This document shows, piece after piece, positions 26,371-34,942 of a stretch of 64,000 nt of DNA; within the stretch, counting starts at the first letter, position 1; each line of letters opens with the position of its first letter. The translations under genes were made by a program, and so were the position numbers. This stretch comes from Streptomyces pseudovenezuelae (lineage in GTDB: Bacteria; Actinomycetota; Actinomycetes; Streptomycetales; Streptomycetaceae): contig NZ_JARXVH010000003.1 in NCBI RefSeq assembly GCF_029892565.1, positions 558,001 through 622,000 on the forward strand. Direction: 5' to 3'. The notes below the pieces were generated by a model. That model saw only the letters and a list, made by a program, of their open reading frames with translations. It was not told where the DNA came from and ran no database searches.

Positions 26371-26883
26371 TTACTTGTCCTTCAGGCAGAGCAGGAAGTT
26401 GGTGCCGTCGCCGGACTCCGTGTACGAGTACTGGAAGTCCTTGGCCTGCTCCTCACACTTGCTCTCCGCCGTCGCGGCCGAGTAGTCGCCCTTGATCTTG
26501 GCCAGTACCACGTACTGGGCCTTCGCATCGCTGCAGCCGACGACCTCGAGGTCCGGGTCGCTGTCGTTCGTGCTGCCGCGGTGCATGCAGTCACCGACCT
26601 TCGCCGTGTCGGCGTCGTCGCGGCTGGTTATGTAGCCGCCGATGGCGACGCCCGCCACGATGAGGACGATGACGATGTTCTTGATCGTCTTGAAGCTGAG
26701 CTTGCGACCCTGCTGCGGCGGGGCCGGGGCGAACGGGGTGGCTCCCTGCGGGGGGAACCCGGGCTGGCCAGGCTGCTGCGGGTAACCGGGCTGCGGCGGG
26801 TAAGGAGCCTGGCCCTGGGGCTGGCCGGCAGGCTGCTGTGCCTGTGCGAACGGGTTCTGGCCCTGGGGCGGCGGAGTTGTCAC
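26371..26883 (-). CDS. LppU/SCO3897 family membrane-anchored protein
   Basis: The 170-residue protein has a Pro/Gln/Gly-rich cytoplasmic N terminus of about 58 residues and one transmembrane helix (IKNIVIVLIVAGVAIGGYI). A small extracytoplasmic domain with four cysteines follows (GDCMHRG, VVGCSDAKAQY, ESKCEEQ, LLCLKDK), probably forming two disulfides. The pattern fits the LppU-like family encoded next to the CCA-adding enzyme gene in Streptomyces. Function is unknown. Confidence 0.75.
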   Translation of the reverse strand: MTTPPPQGQNPFAQAQQPAGQPQGQAPYPPQPGYPQQPGQPGFPPQGATPFAPAPPQQGRKLSFKTIKNIVIVLIVAGVAIGGYITSRDDADTAKVGDCMHRGSTNDSDPDLEVVGCSDAKAQYVVLAKIKGDYSAATAESKCEEQAKDFQYSYTESGDGTNFLLCLKDK

Positions 26884-27005
26884 TTGGGGTCCCCCTCAAA
26901 CATGGATGCGTGTCGCGTGTAAGACGCGAGTAAGACGGACGTAAATTACCGGCCGCCGCTGACATGTCTGTAGCCCAGTGGGACTCTGTTTCTTTGATGT
27001 GACAC

Positions 27006-28268
27006 TTACTGGCGCTCAAAGCGGGCCATAGCCCCAGCAATTACCCCGTAGGCAAGGGCGATTGTGAGCACCAGCGTCACCGAGCGGCCGTCAGGCGGCA
27101 GCATCAGAGCGGCCACTGCCGCCGCCCCGACGAAGGCGATGTTGAACAGCACGTCGTAGACGGAGAAGACGCGCCCGCGGAATCCGTCCTCCACCGAGGA
27201 CTGCACGATCGTGTCCGTCGCGATCTTCGCGCCCTGGGTGGTGAGGCCCAGGACGAACGCCGCGACCAGCATGGGGGCGGTGGCGAACGGGAGGCCCAGG
27301 GCGGGCTCCAGGACCGCGGCGGCCGCGGCGCAGACGGCGATCCAGGGGCCGGGGCCGAGGCGTCCCGCCGCCCAGGGAGTCACCACGGCCGCGACGAAGA
27401 ATCCTGCCCCGGAGATCCCCAACGCCAGCCCCAGCAGGGCGAGTCCGTCGTCCGCGTTCGAGGAGAAGGCGTAGCGGCAGAGCATCAGGACCATGACGAG
27501 CAGGGCGCCGTAGCAGAAGCGCATCAGCGTCATCGTGATGAGCGCCCAAGCGGCCTCCCGGCGCGGTGGTGCGGCGAGATGCCGTACGGCTGCCGCCAGG
27601 TCGCGAGCGGTGCCCGAGAGGGCCGTCGTCAGCCGGGGCTGCACCAACTCGCGGTCCGGTCCCAGCAGTTCGGGCGCGAGGCGCAGCGACGCGAGAGCCG
27701 CGCACAGGTACAGGGCGGCGCCCAGCAACACCACCGCCGCGTCGGAGTCCGCGACCACCAGCCGTACGACGAAGGCGAGACCGCCGCCGGCGGTCGCGGC
27801 GAGCGTGCCGGCGGTCGGGGAAAGGGAGTTGGCCATCACGAGACACTCGGTGTCCACCACGCGCGGCAGCGCCGCGGACAGGCCCGCGAGCACGAAGCGG
27901 TTGACGGCGGTGACACACAGGGCGGAGACGTAGAAGAGCCAGTCCGGGACATGGCCCAGGATCAGGACGGCCGTCGCCGTCGCCATCAGGGCGCGCAGGA
28001 GATTGCCGTACAGAAAAACCTGGCGGCGGCGCCAGCGGTCCAGCAGGACGCCGGCGAAGGGGCCCACGACGGAGTACGGGAGCAGCAGGACCGCCATGGC
28101 GGAGGCGATCGCGGTGGCCGAGGTCTGTTTCTCCGGGGAGAAGACGACGTAGGCGGCGAGCGCCACCTGGTAGACGCCGTCGGCGCCTTGGGAGAGGAGG
28201 CGTACGGCGAGCAGGCGCCGGAAGTTCCCGAGGCGCAGGAGAGCGCGCAGGTCACGGACGACAGCCAT
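27006..28268 (-). CDS. MFS transporter
   Basis: From ATG 28268 (GAGG eight bases upstream) the protein is 420 residues with about 12 hydrophobic helices. It opens MAVVRDLRALLRLGNFRRLLAVRLLSQGADGVYQVALAAYVVF. The loop after helix 2 (GPFAGVLLDRWRRRQVFLYGN) is the typical MFS A-motif region. It is most like drug/proton antiporters of the enterobactin-exporter type, but the substrate cannot be told from sequence. It stands alone between two leftward units; a strong terminator separates it from inoA. Confidence 0.85.
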   Translation of the reverse strand: MAVVRDLRALLRLGNFRRLLAVRLLSQGADGVYQVALAAYVVFSPEKQTSATAIASAMAVLLLPYSVVGPFAGVLLDRWRRRQVFLYGNLLRALMATATAVLILGHVPDWLFYVSALCVTAVNRFVLAGLSAALPRVVDTECLVMANSLSPTAGTLAATAGGGLAFVVRLVVADSDAAVVLLGAALYLCAALASLRLAPELLGPDRELVQPRLTTALSGTARDLAAAVRHLAAPPRREAAWALITMTLMRFCYGALLVMVLMLCRYAFSSNADDGLALLGLALGISGAGFFVAAVVTPWAAGRLGPGPWIAVCAAAAAVLEPALGLPFATAPMLVAAFVLGLTTQGAKIATDTIVQSSVEDGFRGRVFSVYDVLFNIAFVGAAAVAALMLPPDGRSVTLVLTIALAYGVIAGAMARFERQ

Positions 28269-28289
28269 GGGCACAGCCTCACATACGGG

Positions 28290-28322
28290 GAGGGTCCCCG
28301 GGTCGATGACCCGGGGACCCTC
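28290..28322 (-). terminator. Terminator after inoA
   Basis: A perfect 15 bp stem (GAGGGTCCCCGGGTC / GACCCGGGGACCCTC) with a three-base loop lies 44 bp beyond the inoA stop and ahead of the MFS gene. Confidence 0.88.
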
Positions 28323-28366
28323 TCAGCCCTGGCAGGAGCGTTCTCAGTGCTGCGCGCCGGTGGTGC

Positions 28367-29449
28367 TCAGCGCTCGACCTCGCCCTTGATGAACTTCTCG
28401 ACGTTGTCGTAGGCCTCGTCGTCGAAGTACTGCACCGGCGGGGACTTCATGAAGTAGCTCGACGCCGACAGGATCGGGCCGCCGATGCCGCGGTCTTTGG
28501 CGATCTTCGCGGCGCGCAGGGCGTCGATGATGACACCCGCGGAGTTCGGGGAGTCCCAGACCTCGAGCTTGTACTCCAGGTTCAGCGGGACGTCACCGAA
28601 GGCACGGCCCTCGAGGCGGACGTACGCCCACTTGCGGTCGTCGAGCCAGGCCACGTAGTCCGAGGGACCGATGTGGACGTTCTTCGCGCCCATGTCGCGG
28701 TCGGGGATCTGCGAGGTGACGGCCTGCGTCTTCGAGATCTTCTTGGACTCGAGGCGGTCGCGCTCCAGCATGTTCTTGAAGTCCATGTTGCCGCCGACGT
28801 TGAGCTGCATCGTGCGCTCAAGGCGGACACCGCGGTCCTCGAACAGCTTCGCCATCACACGGTGCGTGATGGTCGCGCCCACCTGGGACTTGATGTCGTC
28901 ACCGACGATCGGGACGCCCGCCTCGGTGAACTTGTCCGCCCACTCCTTGGTGCCGGCGATGAAGACAGGAAGGGCGTTGACGAAGGCGACCTTGGCGTCG
29001 ATGGCGCACTGGGCGTAGAACTTCGCCGCGTCCTCGGAGCCGACGGGCAGGTAGCAGATCAGGACGTCGACCTGCTTGTCCCTGAGGATCTGGACGACAT
29101 CGACCGGCGCCTCGGCGGACTCCTCGATGGTCTCTCGGTAGTACTTGCCGAGACCGTCGAAGGTGTGGCCGCGCTGGACCGTGATGCCCTTGTTCGGGAC
29201 GTCGCAGATCTTGATGGTGTTGTTCTCGCTGGCACCGATGGCGTCCGAGAGGTCGAGGCCGACCTTCTTCGCGTCGACGTCGAAGGCGGCGACGAACTCG
29301 ACGTCACCGACGTGGTACTCGCCGAACTGGACATGCATCAGGCCGGGCACCTTGGACGCCGGGTCGGCGTCCTTGTAGTACTCGACTCCCTGTACCAGCG
29401 ACGCGGCGCAGTTGCCCACGCCGACGATGGCTACGCGAACCGAACCCAT
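28367..29449 (-). CDS. inoA: Inositol-3-phosphate synthase
   Basis: From ATG 29449, with GGGAG upstream, the protein is 360 residues, beginning with the NAD-binding motif [18 protein letters not shown]. Later signatures include [27 protein letters not shown] and the lysine-containing [19 protein letters not shown]. It converts glucose 6-phosphate to myo-inositol 3-phosphate, needed for phosphatidylinositol and mycothiol in actinomycetes. The PadR-type regulator gene lies 44 bp upstream, in the same direction. I recall the S. coelicolor pair being called inoA and inoR; that naming is from memory. Confidence 0.93.
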   Translation of the reverse strand: MGSVRVAIVGVGNCAASLVQGVEYYKDADPASKVPGLMHVQFGEYHVGDVEFVAAFDVDAKKVGLDLSDAIGASENNTIKICDVPNKGITVQRGHTFDGLGKYYRETIEESAEAPVDVVQILRDKQVDVLICYLPVGSEDAAKFYAQCAIDAKVAFVNALPVFIAGTKEWADKFTEAGVPIVGDDIKSQVGATITHRVMAKLFEDRGVRLERTMQLNVGGNMDFKNMLERDRLESKKISKTQAVTSQIPDRDMGAKNVHIGPSDYVAWLDDRKWAYVRLEGRAFGDVPLNLEYKLEVWDSPNSAGVIIDALRAAKIAKDRGIGGPILSASSYFMKSPPVQYFDDEAYDNVEKFIKGEVER

Positions 29450-29493
29450 TCCGGTTGCTCCCTGTGTGTACGAGTGAGGCCCTGGCAGGGGCC

Positions 29494-30174
29494 TCACGTG
29501 GTGGTGTCGCCGGGCGTATCCGGACCGGGGGTGTCCCCGGTCCGGGGCAGGACGCCCGGCGCTCCCTCTGTGGTGTCGTGAGCGGGTTCTCCATGGCCGG
29601 GGCCCTTCAGGGCCCGGCCTGCCCGCTCACTTTCGATGAGCTCGTTCAGCCAGCGCACTTCGCGCTCCACGGACTCCATCCCGTGGCGCTGGAGCTCAAG
29701 CGTGTAGTCGTCGAGGCGCTCTCGCGTGCGTGCCAGGGAGGCGCTCATCTTCTCGAGGCGTTCCTCCAGCCGACTGCGGCGGCCCTCCAGCACGCGCATG
29801 CGTACGTCGCGGGACGTCTGCCCGAAGAAAGCGAATCGGGCGGCGAAGGTCTCGTCCTCGTACGCGTCGGGGCCGGTCTGCGAGAGCAGCTCCTCGAAGT
29901 GCTCCTTACCTTCCGCCGTCAACCGATAGACGATCTTGGCGCGACGCCCTGTGAGTGGAGCTGCGAGAGCGTCGTCGGGGGCGTTCCCCGGTTCCTCGAT
30001 CAACCAGCCGCTCGCGACCAGCGTCTTGAGGCAGGGATAGAGCGTCCCGTAGCTGAACGCCCGGAAGACGCCCAGCGATGTGTTGAGTCGTTTGCGCAGC
30101 TCATAGCCGTGCATCGGCGACTCGCGGAGCAGGCCGAGGACGGCGAACTCAAGGATCCCGGCACGCCGGCTCAT
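29494..30174 (-). CDS. PadR family transcriptional regulator
   Basis: The 226-residue protein has the PadR winged helix at its N terminus ([55 protein letters not shown]). A longer Vir-type C-terminal domain with helical segments follows, and then a Pro/Gly-rich tail. The start at ATG 30174 has GGAGG upstream. A palindromic operator lies 30 bp ahead of the start. The product probably represses itself and inoA (InoR-like), with a glycolytic metabolite as plausible effector in relatives. Confidence 0.9.
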   Translation of the reverse strand: MSRRAGILEFAVLGLLRESPMHGYELRKRLNTSLGVFRAFSYGTLYPCLKTLVASGWLIEEPGNAPDDALAAPLTGRRAKIVYRLTAEGKEHFEELLSQTGPDAYEDETFAARFAFFGQTSRDVRMRVLEGRRSRLEERLEKMSASLARTRERLDDYTLELQRHGMESVEREVRWLNELIESERAGRALKGPGHGEPAHDTTEGAPGVLPRTGDTPGPDTPGDTTT

Positions 30175-30203
30175 CCGCTCGCCTCCTCGTCTTATGTCGC
30201 TCC

Positions 30204-30224
30204 GATGTATCGACTCGATACATC
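30204..30224. promoter_or_regulatory. PadR operator
   Basis: ATGTATCGACTCGATACAT (30205-30223, extended by one more matching base on each side) is a perfect dyad around its centre base. It contains the ATGT...ACAT arms expected for PadR proteins, 30 bp upstream of the padR start. Confidence 0.8.
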
Positions 30225-30366
30225 ATGACGATAGAACGGCCTTCCGGATGCGACAAGTGGGGAGACGGTGAACGGGATCACATCACTTATTCATCCGAGG
30301 CAAGTTGCCTGATTTGGGGTGAACTTCGGGGCTAGGTGGGTTTTGACGGTGCGTAGTCTGTGCGCC

Positions 30367-30519
30367 ATGGACACCACCGGGAACCGAGTGACGCGAGGGG
30401 GCGTCATCGTGCTCGGTGCAGTACGGGTGAATGGGGGATCGACCACATCCGTACTTCGGGGGGACCGGAAACCAGCCGCCGTTTCCAGGCGCGCACGGGT
30501 GCGCCTGCCCGAGGAGTAG
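30367..30519 (+). CDS. Putative 50-residue leader ORF upstream of the PBP gene
   Basis: TAGTCT (30354-30359) is followed by exactly seven bases and then ATG 30367, the spacing of leaderless Streptomyces transcripts. The 50-codon frame (MDTTGNRVTRGGVIVLGAV...) ends in TAG at 30519. Its last two sense codons, GAGGAG, are the Shine-Dalgarno of the PBP gene, which starts seven bases later in a different phase. This suggests translational coupling. No homologue is recognised. The rest of the 352 bp gap holds the PadR operator and nothing else I can name. Confidence 0.45.
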   Translation: MDTTGNRVTRGGVIVLGAVRVNGGSTTSVLRGDRKPAAVSRRARVRLPEE

Positions 30520-30526
30520 TCGTTCG

Positions 30527-33193
30527 ATGAGCGAGCACCGTCGCAAACCGCCGCAGCCGCAGGGAGGCGGACGTGCCGAATCCCGACGCGGCCAGTCCGG
30601 CTCGTCCTCCGGCCGCCGTGCGGCACCGCGAGGCGCCACCGGATCTCCTGCCGACGCGTACGGGTCTGATTCATACGGTTCGGGAGGCGAGGAGCCGTCC
30701 TACGGCGGCCGAGCCGAGGCCCGCCGCGCGGCACAGAGAAGTGGGGGCGGTCGTCGCAGGGCGCCCGAACCCGGCCGAGGCCCCGGTGGCCCGAACGGAC
30801 CCGGGCGCGGCAGGGGCCGCGCCGTACCCGCCAAGAAGAGGCTGATCGACTATCCACGCGCGGGCAAGTACGGTGCCGCACGCTGGGTGCCGTCGTGGAA
30901 GCTCGTGGCCGGCATGTTCATCGGCTTCTTCGGCAGCCTGGTCGCGGTCGCGGGCGTCGCCTACGCCCTTGTGGGCGTCCCGGACATCGCCAAGACAGCC
31001 GAGGCACAGAACAACGTCTACTACTGGGCCGACGGCAGCGAGATGGTCGCGACGGGTGGTGAGACCAACCGTCAGATCGTCAACCTCTCGCAGATCCCCG
31101 AAGCGATGCGGTACGCCGTCATCTCGCAGGAGAACAAGACCTTCTACACCGACAGCGGCATCGACCCCAAGGGCATCGCCCGCGCCGTGTTCAACATGGC
31201 CAGGGGCGGTGAGACGCAGGGTGGCTCCACCATCACCCAGCAGTACGTGAAGAACGCGATGCTGGACGACCAGTCGCAGACCGTCTCCCGGAAGTTCAAG
31301 GAGATCTTCGTCTCGATCAAGGTGGGCACCACGGTCAAGAAGGACCAGATCATGGCCGGCTACCTGAACTCCGCGTACTACGGGCGTAGTGCCTACGGAA
31401 TCCAGGCGGCAGCCCGCGCGTACTTCAACAAGGACGCCGTCGATCTCAACCCGGGCGAGTGCGCCTTCCTGTCGGCGATGCTGAAGGGCGCCACGTACTA
31501 CGACCCGGCCGGCTCGACGTCCATCGACCCGGTGGGTGCCACTCCCCAGGCCAACAGCAAGCGTGCCCTGGTCCAGATGCAGGACACCCTGGACAAGATG
31601 GTCGAATACGGCCATCTGGCCGCCACGGAGCGGGCGAAATACACCACGCTGCCCAAGGTGCAGAACCCGCGGTCGAACGCCGCGCTCAGTGGTCAGGTCG
31701 GCTACCTCGTCGACCTCTCCAAGGCGTACCTGATCAACAACACGACCATCAGCGCCGACGACCTGCAGAAGGGCGGTTACTCGATCTACACGACCTTCGA
31801 CAAGAAGAAGGTCAAGGAGCTCGAGACCTCCGTCAAGAACGTCCAGAAGACCAACATCAAGCCCAAGGAACGCCCGGACACGGACACGCACGTCCAGTTC
31901 GGCGGCGCTTCCGTGGACCCGAACACCGGGGCCATCAGGGCCATCTACGGCGGTGAGGACGCGACCAAGCACTTCACCAACAACGCGGATGTGACCGGTG
32001 CCCAGGTCGGTTCGACCTTCAAGCCGTTCGTCCTCGCGGCGGCGATGAAGTGGGGCGTTCGCGATAAGAGCCTCGGTGCGGAGCAGGCACAGGACGAACG
32101 CACCCAGGTGTCCCCGAAGAGCCTGTTCAGCGGTAAGAACAAGCTCAAGATCAAGGACTACGACGGCACGGTCTGGAAGAACGAGAAGGGCCAGGAGTGG
32201 CTGCAGACCAATGACGGCAACGAGTCGTACGGCAGTGCGCCCGACTACGACATCGACCTCCGCGAGGCGATGCGCGAGTCGGTGAACTCCGCCTTCGTAC
32301 AGCTCGGCATGGATGTCGGTCTGGACAAGGTGAAGGAAGCGGCCGTGGACGCCGGTCTGAAGTCGGACAGCCTCGCCGGCACCAGCTTCCCGTCCTTCTC
32401 CATCGGCATCTCCGACCCGAGCGCGATCCGCATGGCGGGCGCGTACGGGACCTTCGCCGCCAGTGGTGAGCAGCGTGACCCGTTCTCGGTCCAGAAGGTC
32501 ACCAGCAAGGACGGCCTGGTCTACACCCACAAGGACAAGCCCAAGCAGGTGTTCACTCGGGCGGTCGCCGACAACGTCACCGACGTGCTGAAGACCGTGG
32601 TCGACAAGGGCACGGGCACCAACGCCCAACTGTCGGACCGGGAGGTGGCCGGCAAGACCGGTACCACCGACGGCAACAAGTCCGCCTGGTTCGTGGGCTA
32701 CACGCCGCAGCTGTCCACGTCGATCACGATGTTCCGGTACGACGACGACGAGTCCAAGAAGAACCGCACCTTCCTGGAGATGTACGGAACGGGTGGCCAG
32801 AAGAAGATCCACGGTGCCTCGTTCCCGTCCGAGATCTGGCACGACTACATGGAAGAGGCGCTGAAGGGCGAGAAGGCGGAGGACTTCCCGACGCCCGAGC
32901 CCATCGGTGAGATCGTCAACGAGGAGCCGAGCCCGACGCCCACTCCGACGCCCACCGAGACCGAGGAAGAAAGTCCGACGCCGACACCGACACCGAGTGA
33001 GACGGTGACGAGTCCGACGCCCACGGTCAGCGAGTCCTGTCAGTTCAGTTGGCAGTGCTCGGACGACGGTGGCACCGACGACGGTGGCACGGACGGGGGC
33101 GAGTCCTTGTCACCATCGCCCTCGGAGTCGACAGGGACCGGTACCAGTAGAGGCGCGGACAACGGAGGCATCTTCGGAGGCCCGAACGGCTAG
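30527..33193 (+). CDS. Class A penicillin-binding protein (transglycosylase/transpeptidase)
   Basis: The 888-residue protein has a basic Gly/Arg-rich cytoplasmic region of about 120 residues and one transmembrane anchor (WKLVAGMFIGFFGSLVAVAGVAYALV). A GT51 domain follows (AVISQENKTFYTDSGID ... GGSTITQQYVKN ... YLNSAYYGRSAYGIQAAARAYFNK). The transpeptidase domain has SxxK in GSTFKPF (Ser496), SVN (585-587) and KTGTT (709-713). The tail has PTPTPT repeats and two cysteines (CQFSWQC). It polymerises and cross-links peptidoglycan. The catalytic GT51 segment reads QENKTFY rather than the commoner EDRRFY but keeps its glutamate. Confidence 0.95.
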   Translation: MSEHRRKPPQPQGGGRAESRRGQSGSSSGRRAAPRGATGSPADAYGSDSYGSGGEEPSYGGRAEARRAAQRSGGGRRRAPEPGRGPGGPNGPGRGRGRAVPAKKRLIDYPRAGKYGAARWVPSWKLVAGMFIGFFGSLVAVAGVAYALVGVPDIAKTAEAQNNVYYWADGSEMVATGGETNRQIVNLSQIPEAMRYAVISQENKTFYTDSGIDPKGIARAVFNMARGGETQGGSTITQQYVKNAMLDDQSQTVSRKFKEIFVSIKVGTTVKKDQIMAGYLNSAYYGRSAYGIQAAARAYFNKDAVDLNPGECAFLSAMLKGATYYDPAGSTSIDPVGATPQANSKRALVQMQDTLDKMVEYGHLAATERAKYTTLPKVQNPRSNAALSGQVGYLVDLSKAYLINNTTISADDLQKGGYSIYTTFDKKKVKELETSVKNVQKTNIKPKERPDTDTHVQFGGASVDPNTGAIRAIYGGEDATKHFTNNADVTGAQVGSTFKPFVLAAAMKWGVRDKSLGAEQAQDERTQVSPKSLFSGKNKLKIKDYDGTVWKNEKGQEWLQTNDGNESYGSAPDYDIDLREAMRESVNSAFVQLGMDVGLDKVKEAAVDAGLKSDSLAGTSFPSFSIGISDPSAIRMAGAYGTFAASGEQRDPFSVQKVTSKDGLVYTHKDKPKQVFTRAVADNVTDVLKTVVDKGTGTNAQLSDREVAGKTGTTDGNKSAWFVGYTPQLSTSITMFRYDDDESKKNRTFLEMYGTGGQKKIHGASFPSEIWHDYMEEALKGEKAEDFPTPEPIGEIVNEEPSPTPTPTPTETEEESPTPTPTPSETVTSPTPTVSESCQFSWQCSDDGGTDDGGTDGGESLSPSPSESTGTGTSRGADNGGIFGGPNG

Positions 33194-33216
33194 CCGCCAA
33201 AACGCCCAGCACGGGT

Positions 33217-33252
33217 GTTTCACGTGAAACATGTACATGTTTCACGTGAAAC
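33217..33252. other. parS: Two parS sites forming one 36 bp palindrome
   Basis: Exact parS sites at 33217-33230 and 33239-33252 are joined by ATGTACAT, so the whole 36 bp is a perfect inverted repeat. It lies 23 bp after the PBP stop. Confidence 0.95.
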
Positions 33253-33323
33253 AGGGGCCGTCACATCCACTGGATGTGGCGGCCCTCGGCTTATTGCCAG
33301 GCACGTACGGCAGGATGTGCGCC

Positions 33324-34832
33324 ATGCCCAGCGCAGAATCGACGCAAGCGAGCGAGCACGAGTCAGACACGGTGCGGCCCACCACGGAGGACGAGGTCGC
33401 CCGGTCCGGCAGTGAGTTGATCGGCGGTCCCCTCGGGCGGCGTGCCCTGCTCGGGACGTCCTGGTGGACTCCCGTCCGGGTCGTCGCGCTCGTGGCGATC
33501 GGCATGTTCGCCCTCGGCCTGATCCAGAAGGCCCCCTGCTACAACGGCGCCTGGTTCTTCGGCGCCAGCTCCCAGTACACGAAGGCGTGCTACTCGGACA
33601 TCCCGCACCTGTACCAGGGACGCGGTTTCGCCGACGGGCTCGTGCCGTACTTCGACAAGCTCTCCGGCGACATGCCGTACCTCGAATACCCGGTGCTGAC
33701 CGGCGTGTTCATGGAGGTGGCCTCCTGGCTCACGCCGGGCAGCGGCACCATCCAGGACCAGGAACAGTGGTACTGGATGGTCAACGCCGGGATGCTGATG
33801 GTGTGCGCGGCCGTCATCGCCGTCTGCGTGGCCCGTACGCACCGGCGGCGACCCTGGGACGGTCTGCTGATCGCTCTGGCGCCGGCCTTCGCGCTGACCG
33901 CCACTATCAACTGGGACCTGCTGGCGGTCGCTCTGACGGCCGCGGCGATGCTGATGTGGTCCCGTGGCCGCTCGCTCGCTTTCGGAGTCCTCCTGGGGCT
34001 CGCCACGGCCGCCAAGCTGTATCCCGTCTTTCTCCTGGGCCCGCTGTTCCTGCTGTGCTGGCGCGCCGGCAAGTGGCGGGACTTCGGCAAGGCGCTGGGC
34101 GGAGCGGCCGTCGCCTGGCTCGTCGTGAACCTGCCGGTGATGTACTTCGCCTGGGACGGCTGGGCGCAGTTCTACAGGTTCAGCCAGGAACGGGGCGTGG
34201 ACTTCGGGTCCTTCTGGCTGATCATGGCCCAGAACTCGTCCGACCCGCTCAGCACCGACACCGTCAACACCCTCGCCACGCTGCTGGTGTTGCTGTCCTG
34301 CGTGGGCATCGCGGCCCTCACCCTGACCGCACCCCGCCGACCGCGCTTCGCCCAGCTGGCCTTCCTGATCGTCGCGGCGTTCATCCTCACCAACAAGGTC
34401 TACTCGCCGCAGTACGTGCTGTGGCTGGTGCCGTTGGCCGTCCTGGCGCGCCCGAAGTGGCGGGACTTCCTGATCTGGCAGGCCTGCGAGGTCGCGTACT
34501 TCCTGGGCATCTGGATGTACCTCGCCTATACGACCAGCGGGGACGCCCACAAGGGTCTGCCGCAGGACGGCTACCACTGGGCCATCGCCGTGCACCTGCT
34601 GGGGACGCTGTACTTCTGCGGCATGGTGGTGCGCGACATCCTCATGCCCGAGCGGGACCCCGTGCGCAGGTCGGGCGACGACGATCCCTCGGGGGGTGTG
34701 CTCGACGGCGCGGAGGACGTCTTCGTCCTCGGTCCGGCGGCCCATCCGCCGCGGCACGCCGCCTACTTCGAGGGTCCGCAGGTGGAGTGGGGCAGCGGCG
34801 GAACGGAGTCTTCCACGGACCGTTCGCTCTGA
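33324..34832 (+). CDS. Glycosyltransferase family 87 membrane protein
   Basis: From ATG 33324 (AGGA upstream) the product is 502 residues with about ten transmembrane helices after a 50-residue hydrophilic start. The motif ACYSDIPHLYQGRGFADGLVPYFD follows the first helix, and EYPVLTGVFME and NWDLLAVALTAAAM are typical of polyprenyl-phosphate-mannose-dependent mannosyltransferases (GT87, PimE/MptC-like). It probably adds mannose to an extracytoplasmic glycolipid or glycan. The acceptor is not known. A parS pair lies between it and the PBP gene. It ends just before a strong convergent terminator. Confidence 0.85.
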   Translation: MPSAESTQASEHESDTVRPTTEDEVARSGSELIGGPLGRRALLGTSWWTPVRVVALVAIGMFALGLIQKAPCYNGAWFFGASSQYTKACYSDIPHLYQGRGFADGLVPYFDKLSGDMPYLEYPVLTGVFMEVASWLTPGSGTIQDQEQWYWMVNAGMLMVCAAVIAVCVARTHRRRPWDGLLIALAPAFALTATINWDLLAVALTAAAMLMWSRGRSLAFGVLLGLATAAKLYPVFLLGPLFLLCWRAGKWRDFGKALGGAAVAWLVVNLPVMYFAWDGWAQFYRFSQERGVDFGSFWLIMAQNSSDPLSTDTVNTLATLLVLLSCVGIAALTLTAPRRPRFAQLAFLIVAAFILTNKVYSPQYVLWLVPLAVLARPKWRDFLIWQACEVAYFLGIWMYLAYTTSGDAHKGLPQDGYHWAIAVHLLGTLYFCGMVVRDILMPERDPVRRSGDDDPSGGVLDGAEDVFVLGPAAHPPRHAAYFEGPQVEWGSGGTESSTDRSL

Positions 34833-34861
34833 GCGAACAAACAGTCTGGGCGAGCAAGCAG

Positions 34862-34894
34862 AAGGCCGGGTACGGAGGTTCCGTACCCGGCCTT
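34862..34894. terminator. Bidirectional terminator between GT87 and racemase-like genes
   Basis: A perfect 15 bp stem (AAGGCCGGGTACGGA / TCCGTACCCGGCCTT) with a GGT loop separates two convergent genes, with T residues on both outer sides. Confidence 0.88.
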
Positions 34895-34942
34895 TCGTGT
34901 GCCGGAGGGCCTAGCCCATGTGTGCGGCGGAGACGGCCTGGC

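Noticed and set aside
30671..32842. Long open frame (723 residues) antisense to the class A PBP gene
   Set aside because: The sense strand encodes complete GT51 and transpeptidase domains with all motifs; the antisense frame is a GC-composition shadow.
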